NCBI GenBank assembly: GCA_017938625.1
Contig: JAGBBD010000057.1
Span: forward strand, 1-40,742
Origin: Oscillospiraceae bacterium
GTDB lineage: Bacteria; Bacillota; Clostridia; Oscillospirales; Oscillospiraceae
Length of the DNA: 40,742 bases
Direction of reading: 5' to 3'
The notes beneath the pieces are model-generated. The model searched no databases, was not told the DNA's origin, and saw only the letters and a program-made list of their open reading frames with translations. The position numbers and the translations under genes are program-made. Below, piece by piece: positions 1 to 6,864 of the stretch. The first letter of the stretch is position 1. Each line of letters starts with the position of its first letter.

Positions 1-2
1 AT

Positions 3-122
3 ACTCTCTGGTATTATCTGACCCTTCCGATTTCTTTCGCGCTGGTCTATTTCCTCGCAAAGGCCTTTCATGGTTATATTGCCTGGGTATCGAAAGGCTT
101 GTCCGGAAAACGCAGCGCATGA
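3..122 (+). CDS. C-terminal end of a membrane protein (partial)
   Basis: An open frame enters from the left edge and ends at a TGA at 120-122, giving about 39 residues. They contain one hydrophobic stretch (LTLPISFALVYFLAKAF) followed by a short basic tail ending KGLSGKRSA, which looks like a last transmembrane helix with a cytoplasmic tail. It is followed at once by a strong terminator, which supports this being a true gene end. The family cannot be recognised from so short a piece. Confidence 0.5.
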   Translation, partial: TLWYYLTLPISFALVYFLAKAFHGYIAWVSKGLSGKRSA

Positions 123-158
123 AAAAACTCCCGAAACATAATGTTTCGGGAGTTTTTT
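122..158. terminator. Bidirectional rho-independent terminator
   Basis: A 10-bp perfect stem (CTCCCGAAAC / GTTTCGGGAG) with loop ATAAT has six A's before it and six T's after it, so it can stop transcription from both sides. It overlaps the stop of the upstream membrane gene and lies just beyond the fakA stop at 167. Confidence 0.9.
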
Positions 159-166
159 ACGTTTTG

Positions 167-1819
167 TTATTCAGCGGAGATCAGATAGTAGTAAACAGGC
201 TGACCGCCGGGCAGCAGATTGATCTCTGCGCCGGGGCAGTGCTCTTCGAAGACGGTCTGAGCCTGCTGTGCCTGCTCTTCAGTGATGTCCTCGCCGTAGA
301 AAATGTTGAGGAATTCCTTGCCCTCTTCTGCAGTTTTCTTTGCCATCTCGGCAAGGAGCGCGGCAATATCGGGGGTGGTGTCCAGCAGAGCGCCGTTGTA
401 CAGACCCAGATAATCGCCTTCGCGAATGTCACGGCCGTCAAAGTCGGAGTTTCTGGCAGCGTAGGTGATCTGCATGGTGGTGACACCTGCCAAAGACTCA
501 GTCATGGCGGCAGTATTGGCTTCGTCATCCTGCTCGGGATCAAAGTTCAGCATGGCGGTGATGCCCTGGGGAACGGTCTTGGAGGGAATGACGATGACCT
601 TCTTGCTGCTCAGACGGATGGTCTGCTCTGCAGCCATAATGATGTTCTTGTTGTTGGGCAGGACGAACACGACCTCGGAGGGTGTGCGTTCGATCTGCTT
701 GAGAATGTCCTCTGTGGAGGGGTTCATGGTCTGACCGCCCTCGATGATGCCGTCCACACCAAGATCGCGGAACACAGTGGCAAGACCGCTGCCTGCACAG
801 ACAGACACAACACCGTATTTCTTTTCCGGTGCTGCGGCGGCAGGCTCTTCCTCGGCATCCAGATCATCGGTGCTCTGAGGAGCGCGGCCTGCTGCCATAT
901 CCTCATACTGGGTGCGCATATTTTCGATCTTTGCCAGCTCCAGTGTGCCGTATTTCTGGGCTTCTGTCAGGGCCTCACCGGGAATATCGGTGTGTACGTG
1001 GACCTTGAATGCGTCATCATCTTCGCCGATGACAAGGCTGTCGCCAATGGAGTTGAGATATTCACGGAAAGGTTCGATGGACTTGTCGGTAGTCTTACGG
1101 ACGATAAACACCGTATCAAAGGTGAAGGTGATGTCTTCATCGGTCAGAGCGGCAAAGTCGGCAGATTCCTTTACTTCGCCTCCACCAACGGGAGCTTCAA
1201 TATCCTTGCCCTGCAGGGAAGAGAGCATGCCTTCCAGAATGCACACAAAGCCCATGCCGCCTGCATCCACCACGCCTGCCTTCTTCAGAACAGGGTTCTG
1301 GTTGACGGTATTTTCCAGCGCCTTCTTGGCAACACTGATGGCGGTGGTCAGGGTGCTTTCCGCACAGGGATCCTGCTGCGCTGCCTTCACAGCGCCTGCG
1401 GCTGCCAGACGGGAAACCGTCAAAATAGTACCTTCTGCAGGCTTCATGACCGCCTTGTAGGCAGCTTCCACACCTGCGGTCAGAGCAGCGGCAAAACCTT
1501 CACCATCGGTCTCTTCCATGCCCTTGAGGGATTTGGAGAAACCACGGAAAAGCAAAGAAAGGATAACACCGGAGTTGCCTCTTGCACCACGCAGCAGGGC
1601 AGAAGCAGTCACATCAGCTGCCTTGGTCAGGGTCAGCTCGCCTGCCTTACGCAGCTCTGTGGCAGCGGTGTTCAAAGTCATGGACATATTGGTGCCGGTG
1701 TCACCATCGGGAACGGGGAACACGTTCAGATCATTGATCTGCTGTTTGTTCAGTTCAATAGAGGCAGCGGCGGAAAGGACCATCTTCCGATACGCTGCAC
1801 CGTCAATTGTCTGTCTCAA
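167..1819 (-). CDS. fakA: Fatty acid kinase catalytic subunit FakA (YloV, DAK2/DhaL domain)
   Basis: A 550-residue protein of the YloV/FakA family. FakA uses ATP to phosphorylate fatty acids presented by a DegV/FakB carrier, feeding acyl-phosphate into phospholipid synthesis. The N-terminal DhaL/DAK2 nucleotide domain shows FPVPDGDTGTNM, with the Mg-binding Asp38 and Asp40 positions. A middle domain and a DegV-like C-terminal half follow, and the length is normal for the family. The start is a TTG at 1819, chosen because GGAGGT lies 8 nt upstream (1828-1833) and the sequence begins as in relatives. It lies 28 bp downstream of yloU and is read from the same promoter. A FakB-type DegV protein is encoded at 33859-34683. 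Confidence 0.93.
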   Translation of the reverse strand: MRQTIDGAAYRKMVLSAAASIELNKQQINDLNVFPVPDGDTGTNMSMTLNTAATELRKAGELTLTKAADVTASALLRGARGNSGVILSLLFRGFSKSLKGMEETDGEGFAAALTAGVEAAYKAVMKPAEGTILTVSRLAAAGAVKAAQQDPCAESTLTTAISVAKKALENTVNQNPVLKKAGVVDAGGMGFVCILEGMLSSLQGKDIEAPVGGGEVKESADFAALTDEDITFTFDTVFIVRKTTDKSIEPFREYLNSIGDSLVIGEDDDAFKVHVHTDIPGEALTEAQKYGTLELAKIENMRTQYEDMAAGRAPQSTDDLDAEEEPAAAAPEKKYGVVSVCAGSGLATVFRDLGVDGIIEGGQTMNPSTEDILKQIERTPSEVVFVLPNNKNIIMAAEQTIRLSSKKVIVIPSKTVPQGITAMLNFDPEQDDEANTAAMTESLAGVTTMQITYAARNSDFDGRDIREGDYLGLYNGALLDTTPDIAALLAEMAKKTAEEGKEFLNIFYGEDITEEQAQQAQTVFEEHCPGAEINLLPGGQPVYYYLISAE

Positions 1820-1847
1820 TGTAGGTTACCTCCGAAATGTTGGCAGA

Positions 1848-2201
1848 TCAGTCTGCACAGATGGAATCCACATACACATTGACGGCCTTGACGGTCGTGC
1901 CGGTGGATTTTTCAACGTTGTATTTGACTTCGCTGACGATGGAAGCGCCGATGGCAGCAATGTTGACACCGCGGTCAACGATGATGTGCAGATCCACAAT
2001 GATGGAGCCATCATCACAGAATTGGACCTTGACACCCTTGCTCATGGCCTCTCTGCGCAGCAGGTGCACCAGACCATCGGTCATGGAACGGACAGCCATG
2101 CCCTTGACACCAAAGCAATTGGTGGCAGCGCGGCCGGCGATATTGGTATAGACATCGGTGTCTACGGCGATCAGTCCATGTTCGGTAGAAAGACGGATCA
2201 T
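1848..2201 (-). CDS. yloU: Asp23/Gls24 family protein (YloU-like)
   Basis: This 117-residue protein of the Asp23/Gls24 envelope-stress family shows the typical pattern of an N-terminal IAGRAATNCFGVKGM segment followed by alternating beta/alpha residues ending in VKAVNVYVDSI. The exact biochemical role is not established; members associate with the membrane or cell envelope. A yloU-fakA (yloV) pair is the standard Firmicutes arrangement. The ATG at 2201 has AAGGAGGT just upstream (about 2208-2215), and a near-consensus promoter lies at 2242-2270. Confidence 0.92.
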   Translation of the reverse strand: MIRLSTEHGLIAVDTDVYTNIAGRAATNCFGVKGMAVRSMTDGLVHLLRREAMSKGVKVQFCDDGSIIVDLHIIVDRGVNIAAIGASIVSEVKYNVEKSTGTTVKAVNVYVDSICAD

Positions 2202-2241
2202 AGAGATACCTCCTTATGATTGCGCATAATTTCGTTTCTAT

Positions 2242-2270
2242 ATTGTAACCTATTTTAAATAAAAGTACAA
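2242..2270 (-). promoter_or_regulatory. SigA-type promoter for yloU-fakA
   Basis: Read on the minus strand, TTGTAC (-35, 2265-2270) and TACAAT (-10, 2242-2247) are separated by exactly 17 bp. The site lies about 40 bp upstream of the yloU start and beyond the terminator of the exonuclease gene. Confidence 0.8.
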
Positions 2271-2297
2271 GAGGGAAAATGAAAGATAAACGTAAAG

Positions 2298-2343
2298 AAA
2301 ACAATGAGCCGTCCGAACGCTTCGGATGGCTCATTGTTTTGTG
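2298..2343. terminator. Terminator at the end of the exonuclease gene
   Basis: A long hairpin has arms AAAACAATGAGCC.TCCGAA (2298-2317) and TTCGGA.GGCTCATTGTTTT (2321-2340) with a 3-nt loop and one mismatch. It includes the TGA stop of the exonuclease gene (2331-2333). The flanking A and T runs make it potentially bidirectional. Confidence 0.8.
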
Positions 2344-3284
2344 CTGCTGTGAGGGCGGCGCGTACGCTTTCTGACGGTGGCCTTAGTGGTGCGGAAAGTA
2401 TTTGCTGCATCGGAAGTACCTTCATAGATCATGCGGATGGCTTTTGTGGTGCCGTCTTCCTCAGCCACCAGACGCACACGCAGCAAAAACTGCCCATGGT
2501 TGGGGCACGATGCCATGGCTGTATATCGGCGGTTCTGGCTGCTGACCCATTTGCCGTGATTCATCAGACTCTGACACTTGGGGCAAAGGTTTTCTTCTCC
2601 ACCCAGAAGCTCCAGTGCATCGTCCCTGCCTGCAAGACCATGGAAGACTTTCCTGTCGAGGCAGCCGGGGATCTGGGCACCATGGAAACCGTTTTCATGC
2701 TCCTCCATGGATCTGCCGTATTCCTCCATGCCTCTGGGAAGGTCCAGCCGCGTACATAAAATGGCGGTGTGATATGCATCGCCAAGGGCGTCGTGGGCAG
2801 GTCTTGTAGGCTCCACGCCTGCCATCTGCATGGCAGTCTTCAGCGCCTTTTGCGCTGTGGCGCCGTCTGTCTGGCTGTTGAAGATCATCTGAGCATTGTA
2901 CCAGCGATCCACCCAGCTGCTTTCCAGCCCGTGCAGCTCCATGTTTTCTTTGAGGATACCGATATCATCAAAGCCCCATGTGAGGAACACGCAGTCTTCG
3001 CCGCACCATTCGCGGAAGCGATCGATGGCTTCGGGGAAGGGAACACCGTGCTCTGCCAGCTGAGCGTCCTTGATGCCTGTCAGAGAGCTGACTTTTTTAT
3101 TCAGTTTTCGAAAAACCTTTGGTTTGATCAGGACTTGGAACTCATCGCCCACGATCTGCCGATCCGTGACACGAACGGCGCCGATCTGGATGATCTCGCC
3201 GCGGAACTTTATGGGCAGCCGTTTGGCGGAGTAGGAACCGGGCCAGGCCTGATTCCATTCCATGTCCAGAACGATATACTGCAT
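2331..3284 (-). CDS. DnaQ-like 3'-5' exonuclease with C-terminal zinc-ribbon-like motif
   Basis: This is a 317-residue DEDDh exonuclease domain protein. The Mg-binding residues are visible: Asp7 and Glu9 (VLDMEW), Asp106 or Asp107 (WGFDD), then His164 and Asp169 (AHDALGD). After the exonuclease fold (about 1-185) there is a CPKC...CPNHG segment (about residues 233-265) that could bind zinc, and a very basic tail. Relatives act in RNA or DNA 3'-end trimming; the substrate cannot be told here. The ATG at 3284 is preceded by AAGGAG. The gene is monocistronic between its own promoter (3316-3345) and terminator. Confidence 0.85.
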   Translation of the reverse strand: MQYIVLDMEWNQAWPGSYSAKRLPIKFRGEIIQIGAVRVTDRQIVGDEFQVLIKPKVFRKLNKKVSSLTGIKDAQLAEHGVPFPEAIDRFREWCGEDCVFLTWGFDDIGILKENMELHGLESSWVDRWYNAQMIFNSQTDGATAQKALKTAMQMAGVEPTRPAHDALGDAYHTAILCTRLDLPRGMEEYGRSMEEHENGFHGAQIPGCLDRKVFHGLAGRDDALELLGGEENLCPKCQSLMNHGKWVSSQNRRYTAMASCPNHGQFLLRVRLVAEEDGTTKAIRMIYEGTSDAANTFRTTKATVRKRTRRPHSSTKQ

Positions 3285-3315
3285 AAGACACAGCTCCTTC
3301 TACTATCCGCGCAAT

Positions 3316-3345
3316 ATCATATCACAACAGCCGTGCTGTTGTAAA
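3316..3345 (-). promoter_or_regulatory. Promoter of the exonuclease gene with internal palindrome
   Basis: On the minus strand, TTTACA (-35, 3340-3345) and TATGAT (-10, 3316-3321) are separated by 18 bp. The spacer is almost filled by a perfect palindrome, ACAACAGC CGT GCTGTTGT (3324-3342). It has no T-run, so it is better read as a possible operator than as a terminator. Confidence 0.55.
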
Positions 3346-3390
3346 CACAAACCTTTGTGCATAGATATATTGTGAAAGGCGGGGATGCAA

Positions 3391-4128
3391 ATGCCATTTT
3401 TATTTTTAAGTCCGTCGACACAGGAATTCAATCCCTATGTCACCACGGGAAATGAAGAATACTGGATGAATGCGCTGGCAGACGAGATGGAGCCGTATCT
3501 GCTGGCAAGCGGTATTGATTTTACAAGAAACGATCCGGCGCAGAATGCGGCAGCAGCCATCCGGCAGTCCAATGCCGGAGAATATGACTTTCATCTGGCG
3601 CTCCATTCCAATGCTGCGCCGCCGGGTGTGGAGGGGACATATCGGGGGATCGATATCTACTACTATCCTGGCAGCAACGATTCTCTTCGCATGGCAGAGA
3701 TTCTGGTGGATAATCTCAAACCGATCTATCCTTTGCCCGAACGAGTACGGGCGCTGCCTACCAGAAATATCGGAGAGGTCAGCCGCACGGCAGCACCTGC
3801 CGTACTGGCAGAGCTTGGCTATCACGACAATCGTGAGGATGCCCTGTGGGTGGAAAACAACCTGTCTGCCATTGCGTCTGCTCTGGTATTGGGGGTGACA
3901 GAGTATTTTGGTGTCCCGTTCCAGCGACCCCAACCGGTGCGCACCGGCACTGTGGCGGTGCAGTGGGGCAGACTCAATATTCGGGATCTGCCCAGCTTGG
4001 AATCCACGGTCATCACCCAGGCAGAAAACGGGGAACAGCTGGAGATCTATGGGGAGAACGGCAACTGGTATTCTGTGGGATTGCGCGGCATTGTGGGCTA
4101 TGCCAACACTGCCTATGTGGTCTTATAA
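3391..4128 (+). CDS. N-acetylmuramoyl-L-alanine amidase-like protein with C-terminal SH3 domain
   Basis: This is a protein of about 245 residues. Residues 1-175 resemble the Amidase_3 fold of zinc amidases that cut the sugar-peptide bond of peptidoglycan. Visible are the EEYW glutamates (22/23), the LHSNA histidine (His72) and the catalytic-type Glu141 (LAELGYHDN). The usual first zinc ligand (GHGG motif near the N-terminus) is not seen; that place reads LSPSTQ. Residues of about 182-245 form a bacterial SH3 domain (RLNIRDLPS...VGYANTAYV). No signal peptide is visible, so export is doubtful. The ATG at 3391 is preferred over one at 3385, because the GGCGGGG Shine-Dalgarno sequence directly abuts 3385. 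The stop lies 2 bp from the convergent recG stop. Confidence 0.75.
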   Translation: MPFLFLSPSTQEFNPYVTTGNEEYWMNALADEMEPYLLASGIDFTRNDPAQNAAAAIRQSNAGEYDFHLALHSNAAPPGVEGTYRGIDIYYYPGSNDSLRMAEILVDNLKPIYPLPERVRALPTRNIGEVSRTAAPAVLAELGYHDNREDALWVENNLSAIASALVLGVTEYFGVPFQRPQPVRTGTVAVQWGRLNIRDLPSLESTVITQAENGEQLEIYGENGNWYSVGLRGIVGYANTAYVVL

Positions 4129-4130
4129 GC

Positions 4131-6179
4131 TCAGTTAAAGATGTTGCTTTCGTCCCGGAACAGGTTGCCGATGCGCGCCTGCATGGCAGGGAAGGTGGGG
4201 TCATCTGCGTAGGCAGGATCGGACAGGGCCTGTTCTGCCGCCTCCTTTGCCTGAGACAACAGCGCCATGTCAAGGCTCAAATTGGCTGCTTTGAATTGGG
4301 GCAGACCGTGCTGACGGCTGCCGAAGAAATCGCCGGGGCCGCGCAGAGCGAGATCCTCCTCTGCGATCTTGAAGCCATCATTTGTCTTGCACAGGGCTTT
4401 GAGACGCGCCTGTGTCTGTTCGTTTTTGTTGCCGGAGAAGAGCACACAGTAGCTCTTATCCTTACCGCGGCCTACACGTCCGCGCAGCTGGTGCAGCTGG
4501 CTCAGACCGAAGCGGTCGGCATTTTCAATGACGATCAAGGTGGCATTGGGCACATCCACGCCCACTTCAATGACCGTGGTCGCCACAAGGATATCCAGTT
4601 CGTGCTGTGAGAACTGTCCCATGATCCGTTCTTTTTCAGCCGGTTTCAGCTTGCCGTGGAGCAGACCTACACGCAGATCGGGGAACACGATCTGCTGCAA
4701 AGACTGCGCCCATACTTCGGCAGATTTCAGACTGTCCAGTTCGCTTTCTTCTACAGCGGGGCACACCACATAGATCTGATTGCCTGCTGCCGCGTGTTTG
4801 CGGATAAAAGCATTGATTCTCGGGCGCATGCTCTCGCCCACCAGAAAGGTGTCGATCACCTGTCTGCCCGGAGGAAGCTCATCGAGAACACTCACATCCA
4901 GATCGCCGTAGACCATCAAGGCAAGCGTTCTGGGGATGGGAGTCGCAGACATGACCAAAAGATGAGGCTTGCTGCCCTTCTGGGAAAGGGTGGCTCTCTG
5001 GGCAACACCAAAGCGGTGCTGCTCGTCAGCGATCACAAGATCCAACCGGGCAAACTGCACATCTTCCGTGAGCAGCGCGTGGGTGCCCACCACAAAGGGA
5101 AGGCTGCCGTCAGCCAGCTGCTCTTTGATGCGCCGCTTTTCTGCGGCGGTTGTGGAGCCTGTGAGCAGTCCGCAAGGAATTTGAAATGCTTCAAACAGCG
5201 AAGCAAGGGATTTATGGTGCTGCTCGGCAAGGATCTCCGTCGGTGCCATCAGAGCAGCCTGCCGTCCGTTTTGAACGCACAGATAGGCAGCTGCCGCAGC
5301 CACCATGGTCTTGCCGCTGCCTACATCACCCTGCAGCAGTCTGTTCATGGGTGTGCCTTTCAGAAAGTCCTCTGCGATCTGACCGATGGCACGCTGCTGC
5401 GCACCGGTCAGAGTAAAGGGAAGTGCGTCGTAGAAGGGTGCCAGTTCGCATCGTTTATAAGGCTCGGTGCAGACCTTGGTGCGCCGATTGCGCATCAGCT
5501 GCAATCCGGCGGAGAACAGGAAGAACTCTTCAAAGATCAGTCTTTTCCGTGCCCGATCTAAAGCAGTAAAGTCCTTCGGCTCGTGGATATTGGCATAGGC
5601 ATCTTGTGCAGAGCACAGATCATAACGCTCCCGGACGCCTTGCGGCAGAAGCTCCGGCATATGCGCCAGACAGGCATCCAGCGCCTGACGGATGCACTTG
5701 CTCAGAAGGGCGTTGGTGATACCTGCCGTCAGGCTGTAGACCGGCATGATCCGTCTGGTGCGGATGCCGGGCCGGTCGGGAGATTCAAAAGCGGGATTTT
5801 GCATCTGGAAATGGGCATAATCTCCGGTGAGCATACCGTAGAAAATGTAAGTTTCGCCATACTTGAGCTGATCTGCTGCATAAGGCTGATTGAAATAAAC
5901 AAGATCCAGCTTTGCTGTATTGTCGGCAACGGTCAGCTTGGTGATGCTCAAGCCTTTCCGAATGTGGGCAGTTTTGGGTGCACGGATGACCATGGCTTCA
6001 AAGCAGGCAGGTACATCTACCTCCAGATCGCGCAGAGCCACCATTTTTGTTCTGTCTTCATAGGTTCTCGGGAAATAGGCGATCAGATCGTAAATGCTGC
6101 GGATATCCAGCTTTTCCAGCTGCTTGGCTCTGGCAGGGCCGATGCCCTGCAGGGCAGTGACAGGGGAGTAAAGATCCAT
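4131..6179 (-). CDS. recG: ATP-dependent DNA helicase RecG
   Basis: At 682 residues this is full length for RecG, the helicase that remodels stalled replication forks and recombination junctions. In order it shows an N-terminal wedge/OB-fold region (GIGPARAKQLEKL, then the SITKLTVADNTAKLDL beta domain), Walker A GDVGSGKT, the DEQH box (IADEQHRFG), SATPIPRTLAL, and C-terminal helicase motifs ending in QLRGRVGRG. The start at 6179 (MDLYSPVTALQGIGP) is chosen because AAGGAGGTG precedes it; an in-frame ATG at 6263 lies inside the upstream hairpin and has no good site. It is monocistronic or read through from the XRE regulator gene. Confidence 0.95.
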   Translation of the reverse strand: MDLYSPVTALQGIGPARAKQLEKLDIRSIYDLIAYFPRTYEDRTKMVALRDLEVDVPACFEAMVIRAPKTAHIRKGLSITKLTVADNTAKLDLVYFNQPYAADQLKYGETYIFYGMLTGDYAHFQMQNPAFESPDRPGIRTRRIMPVYSLTAGITNALLSKCIRQALDACLAHMPELLPQGVRERYDLCSAQDAYANIHEPKDFTALDRARKRLIFEEFFLFSAGLQLMRNRRTKVCTEPYKRCELAPFYDALPFTLTGAQQRAIGQIAEDFLKGTPMNRLLQGDVGSGKTMVAAAAAYLCVQNGRQAALMAPTEILAEQHHKSLASLFEAFQIPCGLLTGSTTAAEKRRIKEQLADGSLPFVVGTHALLTEDVQFARLDLVIADEQHRFGVAQRATLSQKGSKPHLLVMSATPIPRTLALMVYGDLDVSVLDELPPGRQVIDTFLVGESMRPRINAFIRKHAAAGNQIYVVCPAVEESELDSLKSAEVWAQSLQQIVFPDLRVGLLHGKLKPAEKERIMGQFSQHELDILVATTVIEVGVDVPNATLIVIENADRFGLSQLHQLRGRVGRGKDKSYCVLFSGNKNEQTQARLKALCKTNDGFKIAEEDLALRGPGDFFGSRQHGLPQFKAANLSLDMALLSQAKEAAEQALSDPAYADDPTFPAMQARIGNLFRDESNIFN

Positions 6180-6235
6180 GGTCACACCTCCTTTTTGGTT
6201 ATTATACCGTGTTTTCCTCATAAGAGCAAGCAAAT

Positions 6236-6260
6236 ACCGCCTGCCGAAACGGCAGGCGGT
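6236..6260 (-). terminator. GC-rich hairpin between the XRE regulator and recG
   Basis: An 11-bp perfect stem (ACCGCCTGCCG / CGGCAGGCGGT) with loop AAA touches the TGA stop of the regulator gene. The T-tract after it on the minus strand is poor (ATTTGCTTG), so it may be a weak terminator or attenuator ahead of recG. Confidence 0.5.
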
Positions 6261-6631
6261 CATGTCTGTTGTTTTTCCTGTTCTGCGATTTGTTTGATTT
6301 TTTGCAGATAAAGCTGCTCAGCCATGGATTGACGGGCCCTTTCGTCCAAAGAAAGCAGCGTCTGCAAAAAATCTCTTGCGGATAGACTCCTTGTGACAAA
6401 CAGGGAATCCAGTTCACCTTTTTCGTGATATTTACACCGACCAAGAAGATAATCTGCAGATACATTGTAATACTCTGCCAGGGTGGCAAAATGCCGCAAT
6501 GGGAGCTCATACTCTCCTTTTTCGTACAGGGAATAGTGTTGTTGAGATATCCCGAGAATCCCGGCGATATCCTTTTGTGAAAAGTCATGATCGGTGCGAA
6601 GATCGCGCAGGATCTCTATTGTGCTCTTCAT
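6260..6631 (-). CDS. XRE-family transcriptional regulator
   Basis: A 123-residue DNA-binding protein with an N-terminal Cro/C1-type helix-turn-helix (residues of about 8-62: DFSQKDIAGILGISQQHYSLYEKGEYELP, then LAEYYNVSADYLLG). The C-terminal half is helical, rich in Gln and Lys, and may mediate dimerisation. AAAGGAG lies 9 nt before the ATG at 6631. It is divergent from the strong promoter of the kinase/phosphatase island, so control of that island and of itself is a reasonable inference. No ligand can be guessed. Confidence 0.85.
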   Translation of the reverse strand: MKSTIEILRDLRTDHDFSQKDIAGILGISQQHYSLYEKGEYELPLRHFATLAEYYNVSADYLLGRCKYHEKGELDSLFVTRSLSARDFLQTLLSLDERARQSMAEQLYLQKIKQIAEQEKQQT

Positions 6632-6681
6632 AATAACGCTCCTTTCTTAAAGAGAGAGTAGCATACATAGAAAACTGTGTA

Positions 6682-6710
6682 TTGAAATAACATTTGTATT
6701 TATGTATAAT
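6682..6710 (+). promoter_or_regulatory. Strong SigA-type promoter for the SLH/kinase island
   Basis: TTGAAA (-35, 6682-6687) and TATAAT (-10, 6705-6710) have a 17-bp spacer. The start of transcription would be near 6717, giving a leader of about 148 nt before the gene at 6865. ACATATA-type repeats just downstream (6711-6717 and around 6741-6750) may be binding sites for the divergent XRE regulator. The leader also holds an 8-bp inverted repeat, GCCAAATT (6784-6791) / AATTTGGC (6809-6816), without a T-run. Confidence 0.75.
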
Positions 6711-6864
6711 ACATATAAATATATGTGAAAAAGAAAGAGACACACATATATGAAGAGTGAAGGTATCACGGAAGAATAAAAATGCCAAATTATGTGACGA
6801 AAACAACAAATTTGGCTCAAAATTTCTGCTTTGTGTTACCTTAACGAAAAAAGGAGGAGTCAAT

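Noticed and set aside
119-1882. A 587-codon plus-strand open frame opposite fakA.
   Set aside because: It starts inside a terminator hairpin and is antisense to a well-conserved gene; the product is Cys/Gly/His-rich nonsense.
4126-4133. A terminator between the convergent amidase and recG genes.
   Set aside because: The stops are 2 bp apart and no hairpin with a T-run is visible; transcripts probably overlap.
6717-6864. The leader of the SLH gene as a riboswitch (for example c-di-GMP).
   Set aside because: None of the conserved aptamer sequences I know is present and only one short inverted repeat is seen.
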